Below are positions 1 through 8,179 of a stretch of DNA of 26,349 nucleotides, piece after piece. Within the stretch, counting starts at the first letter, position 1, and every line of letters begins with the position of its first letter. The notes below the pieces were generated by a model, which was not told the DNA's origin, made no database searches, and was given only the letters and a program-made list of their open reading frames with translations. Source of the stretch: CAZNRY01 sp964575675 (GTDB lineage Bacteria; Eisenbacteria; RBG-16-71-46; CAIMUX01; VGJL01). The stretch is taken from contig CAZNRY010000034.1 of assembly GCA_964575675.1 (NCBI GenBank), positions 1 to 26,349 of the forward strand. The letters are read 5' to 3'. The translations under genes were made by a program, and so were the position numbers.

Positions 1-181
1 TCCCCCGGGGAACCCTCGGGGGCCCCTTCGACCGGGCCGACGCCACCCGGGCCCGCCTCGGGCCCCTGATGGCCTGCGGGTCCGACGAGGCGGGGGCGTC
101 GGGAGCGGGCCGACGGACGAGCGAGGGGGTGGGCGGGCCCGCCTCAGCCACGCTCTCCACGAGAGCGCTCGCCTCCAGCCC

Positions 182-1201
182 GTGGTCGTCCCCATCCTCG
201 CCGTCGTCGTGGCCCTCGTGGTCGCCGGCATCATCGTGGTGGCGATCGGCGAGAACCCGATCCAGGCCTACTGGGCGCTGCTGCGCGGGATGTGGGGGAA
301 CGGCGATCGGGTCGCGGCCTCCCTCGCCCGGTCCACCCCGTTCGTCGGCGCCGCGCTCGCCGTGGCCGTTCCGTACCGCGCCGGCCTCTTCAACATCGGC
401 GTCGAGGGGCAGATGACCGTCGGCGGCTTCGCGATGGCCCTGACGGGGATCCACTTGGCCGCTCTTCCCGCGCCGTGGCTCTGGCTGCTGTCGATCGGCG
501 CCGCCGCGCTCGCCGGCGCCGTATGGGGGGCGATCCCGGGGCTCCTCAAGGCGAAGACGGGCGCTCACGAGGTCATCGTCACGATCCTCTTGAACTTCAT
601 CGCGGTCGCGACGGTGAGCTACATCCTCACCCGCAGCTATGCGTTGCCCGACACGGTGAGAACCGCCATGGTGGGCGAGGGGGCGTGGATGGCCAGGGGA
701 TCCGAGTCGATCTCCGCTCTCCGCGGGTCGGGCGTCTCGACCGCCCTTCCCCTCGCATTCCTCTTTGCGGCCGGTTGCGATCTTCTCCTGCTCAGGACGC
801 CTCTCGGGTTCGCCTTCAGGATCCTTGGAGGCGGCATCCGGCGGGCGCGGTACGCGCGGCTGTCGCCGGGACGGCTCAACGTTCTATCGCTCGGCCTGGC
901 CGGTGCCATAGCCGGAGTTGGAAGTTGTTATTTCGTATTAGGATACAAGCATTACTTCGAGGAAGGCTTTACGGGCGGGAGCGGGTTCATGGGGATCGCG
1001 GTTGCCCTGCTGTCGCGCAATCGGCCCATCGCGATCCCCGCAAGCGCGATTCTCTTCGGGATTCTCTCACAGGGCGGGCTCGTCGTGAACCAGGTCGTCC
1101 CGCGGGAGCTGGTGGATGTTGTGGTTGCGGTCATCCTCATGACCTTCATCGTTCTCGACGCTCGGGCGCGGGAGGGGGGGATTCGATGGATCTCGCCCTG
1201 A
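182..1201 (+). CDS. ABC transporter permease, nucleoside/BMP family (first permease)
   Basis: Inner-membrane permease of the branched-chain-type ABC fold used by BmpA-dependent nucleoside importers (YufP/NupP-like). The 339-residue product is almost wholly hydrophobic, with about eight to ten membrane segments. It has the family-typical stretch FNIGVEGQM near residue 72 and, near residue 265, GGSGFMGIAVALL. The GTG at 182 is the only usual start in this frame, but it has no Shine-Dalgarno site and the frame is open to the left edge. The residues just before it (RLQP) look like the usual membrane-proximal N-terminus, so the true start may lie outside the window. Another frame ends in a proline-rich tail at 67-69, possibly the end of an upstream ATPase gene. 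The stop overlaps the next permease by 16 bp. Pairing with a second permease and a purine nucleoside phosphorylase supports nucleoside import; the ATPase and binding protein are not in view. Confidence 0.88.
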   Translation: MVVPILAVVVALVVAGIIVVAIGENPIQAYWALLRGMWGNGDRVAASLARSTPFVGAALAVAVPYRAGLFNIGVEGQMTVGGFAMALTGIHLAALPAPWLWLLSIGAAALAGAVWGAIPGLLKAKTGAHEVIVTILLNFIAVATVSYILTRSYALPDTVRTAMVGEGAWMARGSESISALRGSGVSTALPLAFLFAAGCDLLLLRTPLGFAFRILGGGIRRARYARLSPGRLNVLSLGLAGAIAGVGSCYFVLGYKHYFEEGFTGGSGFMGIAVALLSRNRPIAIPASAILFGILSQGGLVVNQVVPRELVDVVVAVILMTFIVLDARAREGGIRWISP

Positions 1202-2097
1202 GCGCCTTCGCGCAGATCGTTCGGATCGCAGTTCCCTATTCCCTCGTGGCGGTCGGGGGATGCCTGTCGGAGCGAAGCGGCGTCGTGAATATCGCCCTCG
1301 AGGGAATTCTCCTGAACAGCGCCTTCGGGACGGCCGTGGGAACGATCACGACCGGCTCGGCGGAAGCGGGCATCCTCTGCGGCGTGTTGGCAGGGGCGCT
1401 CACGGCTTGGATCCACGCCCTCGTGACCGTGCAGGGCCGCGCGGACCAGATCGTCTCGGGCCTTGCCGTGAACATCGCCTCCTTCGGCGCGACGCGCGCG
1501 CTGCTGAAGGTGCTCTACCAGAGCGCGAGCAACTCGCCCCGGATCCTCGAGAGCGCAATCGCTCCGCTGCCCGGTTTCGACCGGCTCGGGCCGCTTGGCG
1601 ATGTGATCGGACAGCCGCTCTTCCTCCTCGCGGCGGCAATCTGTGTTCTCTCCCACCGACTCCTCCTTCACTCGGGGGTCGGGCTCCTGGTACGCGCGGC
1701 GGGGGAGCGGCCGGCCGCCGTCGACGGAAGCGGGCGGGACGTGTCGCTGCTCCGCACCTCCGCCGTTGTCGCGGGAGGCGCGGTGGCAGGACTCGGCGGG
1801 GCATGGCTCGCCTTCCAGCAGAACTCCTTCACCGACGGAATGTCGGGCGGGCGCGGCTACATCGCGCTTGCCGCCATGATCGCCGGGAAGTGGCGTCCGG
1901 TCGGCGCGATCGCGGCATGCGTTCTCTTCGCGACGGCCGAGACGCTCCAAATTCGTCTTTCGGGCCATGGCGTTCCGACGCAGTTCCTGCAGATGATTCC
2001 CTACGTCGTCGCGATTGCGGTTCTGGCCGGCTGGGTTGGCCGCGCCGTTGCGCCGGCCGCCATAGGCCGTCCCTATCGGCGAGGAGGAGAGGGATGA
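1186..2097 (+). CDS. ABC transporter permease, nucleoside/BMP family (second permease)
   Basis: Second inner-membrane permease (303 aa) of the same importer, YufQ/NupQ-like. The N-terminal motif SERSGVVNIALEGILL (about residues 28-43) is the family hallmark, followed by repeated hydrophobic segments and a GRGYIALAAMI block near residue 222. I chose ATG 1186 because a GGAGGGGGG ribosome binding site sits about 5 bp upstream and the alignment to the family begins there, although the frame is open far upstream. It overlaps the first permease by 16 bp, and its stop overlaps the phosphorylase start as ATGA, so the three genes are probably translationally coupled. The two permeases would form a heterodimeric channel. 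Substrate is inferred from the adjacent purine nucleoside phosphorylase. Confidence 0.92.
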   Translation: MDLALSAFAQIVRIAVPYSLVAVGGCLSERSGVVNIALEGILLNSAFGTAVGTITTGSAEAGILCGVLAGALTAWIHALVTVQGRADQIVSGLAVNIASFGATRALLKVLYQSASNSPRILESAIAPLPGFDRLGPLGDVIGQPLFLLAAAICVLSHRLLLHSGVGLLVRAAGERPAAVDGSGRDVSLLRTSAVVAGGAVAGLGGAWLAFQQNSFTDGMSGGRGYIALAAMIAGKWRPVGAIAACVLFATAETLQIRLSGHGVPTQFLQMIPYVVAIAVLAGWVGRAVAPAAIGRPYRRGGEG

Positions 2098-2891
2098 GAG
2101 ACGCGCGCCGCGCGGCGGACTACCTCGAGGAGCGGCTCGGCCCGGCGAGGCCCGAGCTCGCGATCGTTTTGGGTTCCGGCTTGGGGGCGATCGCCGAGAC
2201 ACTGGAAGACGCGAAGCGGATCGCATCGAACGAGGTCCCTGGTTTTCCGCCGGCGACCATAGCCGGCCACGCGGGGGAGATTCACATCGGCCGCTGGGGA
2301 GCACGCACGGTGCTGGTCTTTCAGGGGCGGGTCCATCTCTACGAGGGGCACCGAATCGAGAGGGTGACGCTGGCCGTCAGGGTTGCGGCTGCGCTCGGCG
2401 CGCGCGATCTGATTCTCACCAACGCCGCCGGATCCTGTGATCCCGCGATCCCTCCGGGATCCTTGATGCGGGCCGATGATCTGATGAACCTCTTTTTCCG
2501 GAGGATAGGCGGGACGGCGGGCAACGGGAGAATCGGCGGCGGCGGGATCCTCGATCCGATTCTGAAGCGTGCAATCGATGAGGCCGCCCGTCTGGAGGGA
2601 ATCGAGCTGCGGACGGGAGTCCTCTGCGGAAGCACCGGTCCGTCCTACGAAACTGCCTCCGAGATCCGTCTCTGGAAGAGGATCGGCGCGAGCGCCGCGT
2701 GCATGTCCACCGTGCCCGAGGCGTTCGCCGCGCGTGCGGTGGGGATGCGGGTCGCCGCGATCTCCTTGATCACGAATCTCGGGACGGGGATTGCGAGCGG
2801 CCCGCTCGATCACGCCGAGGTCATGGCGCTCGGCGCGCGCGCAGGGACTGAGCTCGGACGCCTGCTGCGCAGGACTGCAGAGCTTCTCTGA
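2094..2891 (+). CDS. punA: Purine nucleoside phosphorylase (trimeric, PNP-I type)
   Basis: Cytosolic enzyme that phosphorolyses purine (deoxy)nucleosides to the free base and (deoxy)ribose 1-phosphate. The 265-aa length fits the trimeric PNP/MTAP family. Visible signatures: the phosphate loop GSGLG (27-31), GRVHLYEGH (78-86), TNAAG (109-113), GPSYET with the purine-binding Glu at 186, MSTVPE (204-209) and ITN with Asn 228. In this family Asn at that position goes with 6-oxopurines (inosine, guanosine), whereas MTAP-type enzymes carry Asp. The start overlaps the permease stop as ATGA, with a GAGGAGAGG ribosome binding site just upstream. In this operon imported nucleosides would feed directly into salvage. 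The gene ends 3 bp from the convergent oxidoreductase. Confidence 0.95.
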   Translation: MRDARRAADYLEERLGPARPELAIVLGSGLGAIAETLEDAKRIASNEVPGFPPATIAGHAGEIHIGRWGARTVLVFQGRVHLYEGHRIERVTLAVRVAAALGARDLILTNAAGSCDPAIPPGSLMRADDLMNLFFRRIGGTAGNGRIGGGGILDPILKRAIDEAARLEGIELRTGVLCGSTGPSYETASEIRLWKRIGASAACMSTVPEAFAARAVGMRVAAISLITNLGTGIASGPLDHAEVMALGARAGTELGRLLRRTAELL

Positions 2892-2894
2892 TCC

Positions 2895-3983
2895 CTACGC
2901 CCCGGGCACCCTGACCCAGTCGGCCCCTTCCGAGGAGCGGCGGATCGCGTCGAGAACGAGTTGGTTTCTGTGTCCGTCCTCGAACGTCGCGGCGTTTTCG
3001 ATCATCGGCTCTCCCCGGCGCAGCGCGCCGGCGACCTCTCGCGCGAGAAGAAGGAACGCGCGCGCCCAGTCGGTGTCCGGGATGCCGAGATCGGCAGCCG
3101 GAGGAAGATCCCAGACCACCGGCTCTTCGCCCCACCCCTCCCGCCCGATCGCGCTCCGCAAGGGGGATTGCTCGTCGATGCACGCCACCCCCTCGCTCCC
3201 GGCGACCTGAATCCTGTGCAGGCGCGGCCCCTCTACCATGGAGATCGAGATTTCGGCAAGCGCGCCCGAGGCGAAGCGGAGCCAAGCGCAGGCGAGATCG
3301 TCCGAGGTGACGGGCCGCATCGAATCCGTCTTCGGATCGCGGCGTTCTCGCACGAATGTGTGCAGGAATCCGCGGACCTCGGTCACCTCGCTCGCGAGTA
3401 TCACCCTGAGGGCGTCGACCGCGTGCGAACCGATCGCCCCGAGCGCACCCCCGCCTTGGGAGAGATCGCTCCACCAGTTCCAGGCGAGGTTCTTGTCGCG
3501 ACGGGCGGGGGAGTGGAGGACGTAGGCGGCATGCTGAATCTCGCCCAGCTTCCCGTCCGCGATGAGTCGCCCGAGGGCGCGGCGTCCCGGGTGGAGGCGC
3601 AGCTCGTGGTCTATGATCGCGAGCCTTCCTCGGGCCGCCCGCGCGGCCGCGAGCATCCTCGAGCTCTCGGCGCCGCTCAAGGCCGTCGGCTTCTCGCAGA
3701 TGACGTGGCAACCGGCGCGGATCGCGTCGATCGCCATCTCGGCATGGCGGTGCGGGGGGGTGGCGATCACGACGAGATCGGGCGCGGCCATGGCGATCAG
3801 CTCGCGGTGATCCGCCCAGGCGCCGTCAATCCCGAAGGCGGCGGCCGTTTCCCTCGCGCGGGCGATGTCGGGGCTCGCGATTCCCGCCAGGACGACCCCC
3901 TCGACGTGGCGAAGGCAGGGCAGGACGACCTGGCGCGCGAATCCGTTGCCCAGGATCCCGACTCGGATCGGATCGATCGTCAC
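2895..3983 (-). CDS. Gfo/Idh/MocA-family NAD(P)-dependent oxidoreductase
   Basis: Predicted cytosolic dehydrogenase of 362 aa, acting on an unidentified sugar, inositol or related polyol. The N-terminal Rossmann fold begins VGILGNGFARQ, with Gly-rich turns suited to NAD(P). The CEKPTAL motif near residue 95 supplies the conserved EKP lysine, and IGSHAVDAL near residue 177 has the His-x-x-Asp pair of the catalytic region. A C-terminal alpha/beta domain follows. I chose GTG 3983 because its GTG overlaps the stop of the upstream AAA+ gene as GTGA, a GAAGG stretch precedes it, and the Rossmann fold starts six residues later. The frame extends upstream without homology. Coupling to the AAA+ gene implies co-expression, but no functional link is obvious. 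Confidence 0.9.
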   Translation of the reverse strand: MTIDPIRVGILGNGFARQVVLPCLRHVEGVVLAGIASPDIARARETAAAFGIDGAWADHRELIAMAAPDLVVIATPPHRHAEMAIDAIRAGCHVICEKPTALSGAESSRMLAAARAARGRLAIIDHELRLHPGRRALGRLIADGKLGEIQHAAYVLHSPARRDKNLAWNWWSDLSQGGGALGAIGSHAVDALRVILASEVTEVRGFLHTFVRERRDPKTDSMRPVTSDDLACAWLRFASGALAEISISMVEGPRLHRIQVAGSEGVACIDEQSPLRSAIGREGWGEEPVVWDLPPAADLGIPDTDWARAFLLLAREVAGALRRGEPMIENAATFEDGHRNQLVLDAIRRSSEGADWVRVPGA

Positions 3984-5131
3984 ACCCTTCGGGGCGCTCT
4001 GGAAACGATCCCCGGCTGCGCGGCCGGCTCGATCACGAGGGCCCCGTCCCGCACGTCGACCCGGATGTCGTGGTCTTTCGGATGAGAGAGGAGATACTGC
4101 GCCAGCGGGTTCAAGAGCCTGCTCTCCAGCGTCCGGTTGAGCGTCCCCGCGCCGGTCTGCGAGCATTCCTCGTCCGGGATGAATGTCTTGAGGACCGAGT
4201 CGCTCACGCTGACGCCGAGCTTCCCGCTTTTCAGCCGCTTCAGGACCACGTCGACCTTGTAGCGGGCGATCCGCCGCACGTCGTCCGGGGTCAACGGATG
4301 GAGGACGATCACCTCGAGAAACGAGTCGACGAACTCCTCGCCGAGCTTGCGCACCATCTTCTCGCGCATCCTCTCATCGAAGCTTTTCGAGTGACGGTTG
4401 AAGCCGATCTGGTCGGCCAATCCGTTCTCGTCCTCTGGAATCCGGCCCGTGGCGAAGACGATCGTGCGATGAAACTGCGCCCGCCCCCGCGCATCCTCGA
4501 TCCACCCTTGCTCGAGGATCTGCTGGATCATGCGATGAGCGGCGGGATGGGCCTGTTCGATCCCCCGCAGAAGAAGGATCGAGTGCGGCCTTCGCCGGAC
4601 GGGGGTTGTGATCATCCCCTCGAGTAGCAGCGCGGGTGGGCCGGGGATCAGAGAGTCGGTCAGCCGCGAGGCTTCCTCCTCGCTGGTGATCCCGCGCATG
4701 TCGATCGGGACGACGACCGACTCGTCCCCATAGAGGATCTTGGCCAGAGCGTATGCGAACTCATTCTTGCCGACGCCCGGAGGACCGATCAGCAGGAAGG
4801 ATCCATTCGGCCTTTCGGGGTGGAAGTCGAGGTGGGTCAGTCGCACCCGAAGGGCGCTGCCGATCCGGGCGACTGCGTCGTCCTTTCCGTGGATCCGCTC
4901 GTGCAGAAGCTCCTCCAGACGGAGGAGGATCTTCACGCCCTCCGGCGAGAGCGCGGGTCCGCGGCCGATCGCGCGCCCCTTCGAGGATGGTTTCTTGCGT
5001 GCGGGAGGGCTCTTCTTTCCCTTGGTCCGAGCGTCCTTCTTCGCTTTCGCCCCCGCGCGCGAGCCCTTCTTCGTCTGCTTCCCGCCGGAGAGGCGGGTCC
5101 GCTTGCCGCTAGCCTTCTTTGTGTTTCCCAT
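3980..5131 (-). CDS. Degenerate AAA+ protein related to ClpA/ClpB second ATPase module
   Basis: Protein of 383 aa from ATG 5131 (a GTG at 5134 is an alternative). A Lys/Arg-rich, low-complexity tail of about 55 residues precedes one AAA+ module resembling the Clp D2 domain plus its small C-terminal domain. Family landmarks are recognisable, but catalytic positions are changed (numbered from GTG 5134). The P-loop is GPPGVGKN (117-124), with Asn for the usual Thr/Ser. The Walker B segment reads SILLLRGIEQAHP (185-197), with Arg-Gly where Clp proteins have Asp-Glu. The sensor 1 segment is ATG for TSN. The arginine-finger segment is EFVDSFLE for EFxNRxDE. Sensor 2 is GAG for GAR. I checked the Walker A and B codons directly on the DNA. 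It probably does not hydrolyse ATP like a Clp unfoldase and may be a scaffold or regulator; the basic tail could bind nucleic acid. Family assignment is good; role is unknown. Confidence 0.85.
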   Translation of the reverse strand: MGNTKKASGKRTRLSGGKQTKKGSRAGAKAKKDARTKGKKSPPARKKPSSKGRAIGRGPALSPEGVKILLRLEELLHERIHGKDDAVARIGSALRVRLTHLDFHPERPNGSFLLIGPPGVGKNEFAYALAKILYGDESVVVPIDMRGITSEEEASRLTDSLIPGPPALLLEGMITTPVRRRPHSILLLRGIEQAHPAAHRMIQQILEQGWIEDARGRAQFHRTIVFATGRIPEDENGLADQIGFNRHSKSFDERMREKMVRKLGEEFVDSFLEVIVLHPLTPDDVRRIARYKVDVVLKRLKSGKLGVSVSDSVLKTFIPDEECSQTGAGTLNRTLESRLLNPLAQYLLSHPKDHDIRVDVRDGALVIEPAAQPGIVSRAPRRV

Positions 5132-5134
5132 CAC

Positions 5135-5670
5135 CCTTCCTATCGGCTGCTGACATCCGAAACGGGAGGCTAACAGAGGCCGGGCCCCCCGTCCACGGAT
5201 GGACGCCTGCCCCGAGTCGCCCGGCCGGCGCCGCGGCCACGGAGGGCGGGGGCGCCTCGAAGGCCGGGGTCGGCCGTCCGGGGGCTAGAGGACCCGCGCG
5301 GGCTCGGAAGTGCTGCTATTCTCCATCCTAGCCCGCATTTCTCACCACCGTTCGTCGCGAAACGGCGTCAGATGGCCGTAGATGCAAGTCGCGCGATGCG
5401 AGGCCGACGTAGGCATACTCGCTGCAGTATGTCGAGGAGGCCGAGCAAGCGCGACGCCGCAGATGCGGCCGGATGCGCCGTTGCAGCAGGAGGCTGGTGA
5501 GAAACGCGGGCTAGACGAGTTTGACTTCGGCTGAGAAGCGAGCCCGCGCGCCGCGAGGTCCGGCGCCCCGGGGAGAAAGCCCTAGCCGAGTGGATGCGCG
5601 AGGCGAGCTTCTCAAGTCTGCTCAAACTGGGCTAGATATGCGCGGACCCCGCTGGGGGTATGGAGGATCC
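5135..5670. other. Intergenic region between divergent AAA+ and phosphofructokinase genes
   Basis: No credible gene lies here; short reading frames have no family signatures. The left part (5135-5327) is very GC-rich and holds a small hairpin (CGTCCA-cgga-TGGACG at 5190-5205, with outer GGGC/GCCC pairs at 5182 and 5209) in the probable leader of the AAA+ gene. The middle is the palindromic repeat at 5328-5514. The right part carries only a weak promoter-like pair before pfkA, TTCTCA (5609-5614) and TAGATA (5633-5638) with an 18-bp spacer. I see no convincing promoter for the minus-strand pair. Confidence 0.6.
5328..5514 (-). repeat. Dispersed palindromic repeat, copy A (inverted orientation)
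   Basis: One of three copies of a ~187-bp element bounded by CTAG at both ends. It lies in the opposite orientation to copies B (15783) and C (23268). Its reverse complement aligns with copy C end to end; by hand I count about 13 substitutions and one single-base gap. The ends form an inverted repeat: TAGCCCGCATTTCTCACC on one side and its near complement on the other. An internal palindrome, CATACT-gcagcg-AGTATG, lies almost exactly at the centre, and the flanking arms are also partly complementary, so the whole element is one long imperfect palindrome. It carries no transposase. The simplest reading is a MITE-like non-autonomous element or a structured intergenic repeat. Confidence 0.93.
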
Positions 5671-6765
5671 ATGGCCGAGCGACTGAAGAGGATCGGGATC
5701 TTGACCGCGGGCGGCGATTGTCCCGGTCTGAACGCCGTGATCCGGGCCGTCGTGAAAACGGCTGCCTTCGATTACGAGATCGACGTGGTCGGCATCGAGA
5801 ACGGCTTCGCGGGGTTGACCTTCGATCGGATGCGCCCCCTGTCGACCTCCGATGTCGGCGGAATCCTCGCGCGCGGCGGGACGATCTTGGGCAGCAGCAA
5901 CCGCGACAATCCCTTTCGCGTCCCGGTCGAAGAGGAAGGTCGGAAGTCGTTCCGCGATCTCTCCGAGCAGTCGATTCGAAACGCTGAGCGCCACGGACTG
6001 CAGCTTCTGATCGTCGTCGGCGGCGATGGTAGTCTAGCGATCGCGAACGATCTCTCCCGGCGCGGCCTCCCCGTGATCGGAGTTCCCAAGACGATCGACA
6101 ACGATCTCGACGCGACGGACGTCACCTTCGGCTTCGACTCGGCCTTGGCGGTCGCGACGGAGGCTGTCGACCGCCTCCACACGACCGCGATGAGCCACCA
6201 CCGGATCATGGTCCTCGAGGTGATGGGGCGCTACGCGGGGTGGATTGCGATCGAGTCCGGGCTTGCCGGCGGCGGGGACGTGATCTTGATCCCGGAGATC
6301 CCCTTCGACATCGAGAAGGTCGCCGAGGCGATCCGGCAGCGGAGATACCGGGGACGGTCCTTCGCGATCGTGGTCGTGGCGGAGGGGGCGGCGCCCAAGG
6401 GGGGCGAGATGGTCGTCGCCCGCAAGATCGAGGACTCGACCGATCCACTTCGGCTCGGCGGAATCGGCAACTGGGTCGCCGCGGAGCTGGAAAGGCGTCT
6501 CGAGATGGAGACGCGGGCGACAATTCTCGGACACGTTCAGCGCGGAGGTATCCCGACTCCGTTCGACCGGATCCTTGGCACGAGGTTCGGGGTCCACGTC
6601 GTCCGCGCCGCCTCCGCCGGCGAGAGAAACGTGATGGTCGCCTTGCGCGGACGGGCGATCGAAACCGTTCCCCTGGACGCGGCGATCGCAGAGCCGCGAC
6701 GGGTCGACCCCCGCGGCGAGCTGGTTCTCGCGGCGCGGAGCGTGGGCACGTCCTTCGGCGACTGA
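5671..6765 (+). CDS. pfkA: 6-phosphofructokinase, predicted ATP-dependent
   Basis: Cytosolic glycolytic enzyme phosphorylating fructose 6-phosphate at C1; 364 aa. The N-terminus has TAGGDCPGLNAVIR (12-25), typical of the PFK-A superfamily's group III. The phosphoryl-donor signature is GGDGS (117-121), and the following motif is PKTIDND (139-145), so the discriminating pair is Gly plus Lys. In published PFK classifications Asp plus Lys goes with pyrophosphate use, whereas Gly at the first site, even with Lys at the second, goes with ATP; hence ATP is predicted, not shown. MGRYAGWIA occurs near residue 190. ATG 5671 is chosen because GGAGG lies 4 bp upstream (5662-5666) and the fold starts at once; the frame is open further upstream but without homology. 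Confidence 0.94.
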   Translation: MAERLKRIGILTAGGDCPGLNAVIRAVVKTAAFDYEIDVVGIENGFAGLTFDRMRPLSTSDVGGILARGGTILGSSNRDNPFRVPVEEEGRKSFRDLSEQSIRNAERHGLQLLIVVGGDGSLAIANDLSRRGLPVIGVPKTIDNDLDATDVTFGFDSALAVATEAVDRLHTTAMSHHRIMVLEVMGRYAGWIAIESGLAGGGDVILIPEIPFDIEKVAEAIRQRRYRGRSFAIVVVAEGAAPKGGEMVVARKIEDSTDPLRLGGIGNWVAAELERRLEMETRATILGHVQRGGIPTPFDRILGTRFGVHVVRAASAGERNVMVALRGRAIETVPLDAAIAEPRRVDPRGELVLAARSVGTSFGD

Positions 6766-6784
6766 CGAGCCGGCCGGCCGCGCG

Positions 6785-6813
6785 TTGACACCCGCCGGAT
6801 GGTCCCCTAGGTT
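6785..6813 (+). promoter_or_regulatory. Candidate sigma-70-type promoter for the GWxTD gene
   Basis: A perfect TTGACA at 6785-6790 is followed after 17 bp by TAGGTT at 6808-6813. The -35 box is ideal, the -10 box weak (3 of 6). It starts 20 bp after the pfkA stop and would give a leader of about 30 nt before ATG 6851. The same architecture, TTGACA-17-TAGATT, occurs before hdrC, which raises confidence that this is the local promoter form. Confidence 0.5.
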
Positions 6814-6850
6814 CGCGGGTGATCGGTTCGGCCCCGGAATCGGAGGGTAT

Positions 6851-8179
6851 ATGCAGAACCTTGTGCGGAAGGCGACGGGGATGTTGGACCGCCTTCGCGC
6901 TGCGTCCGCCCGCACGGCGGTCCCCCTCGGGTTCATCCTCTTCGCCGTGGCCGCGGCCGCTGCCCGTCCTGCTCTCGCCGCGAGCGACCGCGATCCTCCC
7001 GTCGCGCGCCGCATGGAACGTCCCCGCTTCGTGTTCGACGCCGGGACCTCTTGGCGCGACGGCGAGCCCTGGGTCGAGATCGAGATTGCCGTTCCGTACG
7101 CCGAGGTGATGTTCCGCCCGGAGGGCGGGCGATACCGCGCATCCTTCGACCTGATTGCGGTACTCGTGAGCGGGGGCCATCAACTGACCGGGGACTTGTG
7201 GCACGAGACGATTGAGGCGCGCACCCTCGGGGAATCTCGCAGCTCCACGAGCCTGTTCAAACGGTTGGTACGGCTCCGCGGGAAACCGGGGAAGTTGCGC
7301 ATCGAGGTGACGGTTAGCGAGCAGAGCTCGGGCAACGAGGGACGCCTGATCCAAGATCTCGAGATCCGAGATCCCCGGAGCCAGCCGATCCAGATCGGGA
7401 AGATCTGGTTCGCGCGATGCGGCGCCGACTCCTCCTCGTCCCGCCCGTCGATGGACGACCTGGTCGTCGGGCGCAGGTTCGGCGTCGCGACCGGTCCGGT
7501 TTGCGCCTCAACGCAGATCTTCGTGCAGGGTCCCCGCGACACGGCGGGCGTCGACTTCCGATGGAAGATCCTCGGAGAGCGCCGGGAGACGGTCGCGGAG
7601 AAGCGGCTGCGATTCCACGCATGGGCCGACACGATCCCCGTTTCCTTCCAGCTTCCCATCGAGTCCCTGTGGCTGGGCGGATACGAGTTGTGGGTGGAGG
7701 CGAGCGCCGGGGGAAAGACGATCTCGCGTGTCACCGAGTTCGACATGGACGAGACGATGGTCTCTCTGAACCACAATCCTGCCGAGGGGATCGCGCTCGT
7801 GCGGTACATCGCAACCTCGGAGGAGCTCGGCAGGCTCGAAGATGCCCGCCCGGAAGAGAGAAACGAGGCATGGACGGATTTCTGGAAGAGCCACGACCCG
7901 ACGCCCGACACCGATCAGAACGAATTCAAGGAGGAGTTCTTCCGGCGCGTGCGCTATGCCAACGAGAACTTCAGCAGCCTTGGACCGGGCTGGCGCACCG
8001 ATCGGGGAATGATCTACATCCAGTACGGTCCGCCCGACCAGATCGAGAGCTACCCGCACAACGTCGATGGACCGCCGCAGGAGGTCTGGCTGTACTACAA
8101 CCTGCGCCGGCGTTTCGTGTTCGTGGACTACGACGGCTTCGGGCGCTATGAGCTCTTCACTCCCGGCCGCCTGCACTGA
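6851..8179 (+). CDS. Secreted GWxTD-domain protein
   Basis: Exported protein of 442 aa. The signal peptide has a basic start, a hydrophobic core around residues 23-38 and a likely cleavage after ALA (41-43). A beta-rich middle region follows, then a C-terminal GWxTD domain with the literal motif GWRTD at 380-384, followed by YIQYGPPDQIE and a conserved tail ending near VDYDGFGRYEL. GWxTD proteins are known mostly from FCB-related candidate phyla and Acidobacteria, and their biochemical role is unknown. ATG 6851 is favoured over earlier in-frame starts because GGAGG lies 4 bp upstream (6842-6846) and a clean signal peptide begins there. The 3' end overlaps the NlpC/P60 gene by 32 bp, suggesting joint production with a cell-wall enzyme. 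Confidence 0.9.
   Translation: MQNLVRKATGMLDRLRAASARTAVPLGFILFAVAAAAARPALAASDRDPPVARRMERPRFVFDAGTSWRDGEPWVEIEIAVPYAEVMFRPEGGRYRASFDLIAVLVSGGHQLTGDLWHETIEARTLGESRSSTSLFKRLVRLRGKPGKLRIEVTVSEQSSGNEGRLIQDLEIRDPRSQPIQIGKIWFARCGADSSSSRPSMDDLVVGRRFGVATGPVCASTQIFVQGPRDTAGVDFRWKILGERRETVAEKRLRFHAWADTIPVSFQLPIESLWLGGYELWVEASAGGKTISRVTEFDMDETMVSLNHNPAEGIALVRYIATSEELGRLEDARPEERNEAWTDFWKSHDPTPDTDQNEFKEEFFRRVRYANENFSSLGPGWRTDRGMIYIQYGPPDQIESYPHNVDGPPQEVWLYYNLRRRFVFVDYDGFGRYELFTPGRLH

Noticed and set aside
952..2304. A 450-codon minus-strand frame across the second permease and PNP
   Set aside because: Low-complexity Arg/Ser/Pro-rich translation antisense to two well-supported genes.
5515..5640. Possible decayed extra repeat ends between copy A and pfkA
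   Set aside because: CTCAAACTGGGCTAG and GGCTGAGAAGCGAGCCCG recall the repeat terminus, but the matches are too short and imperfect.
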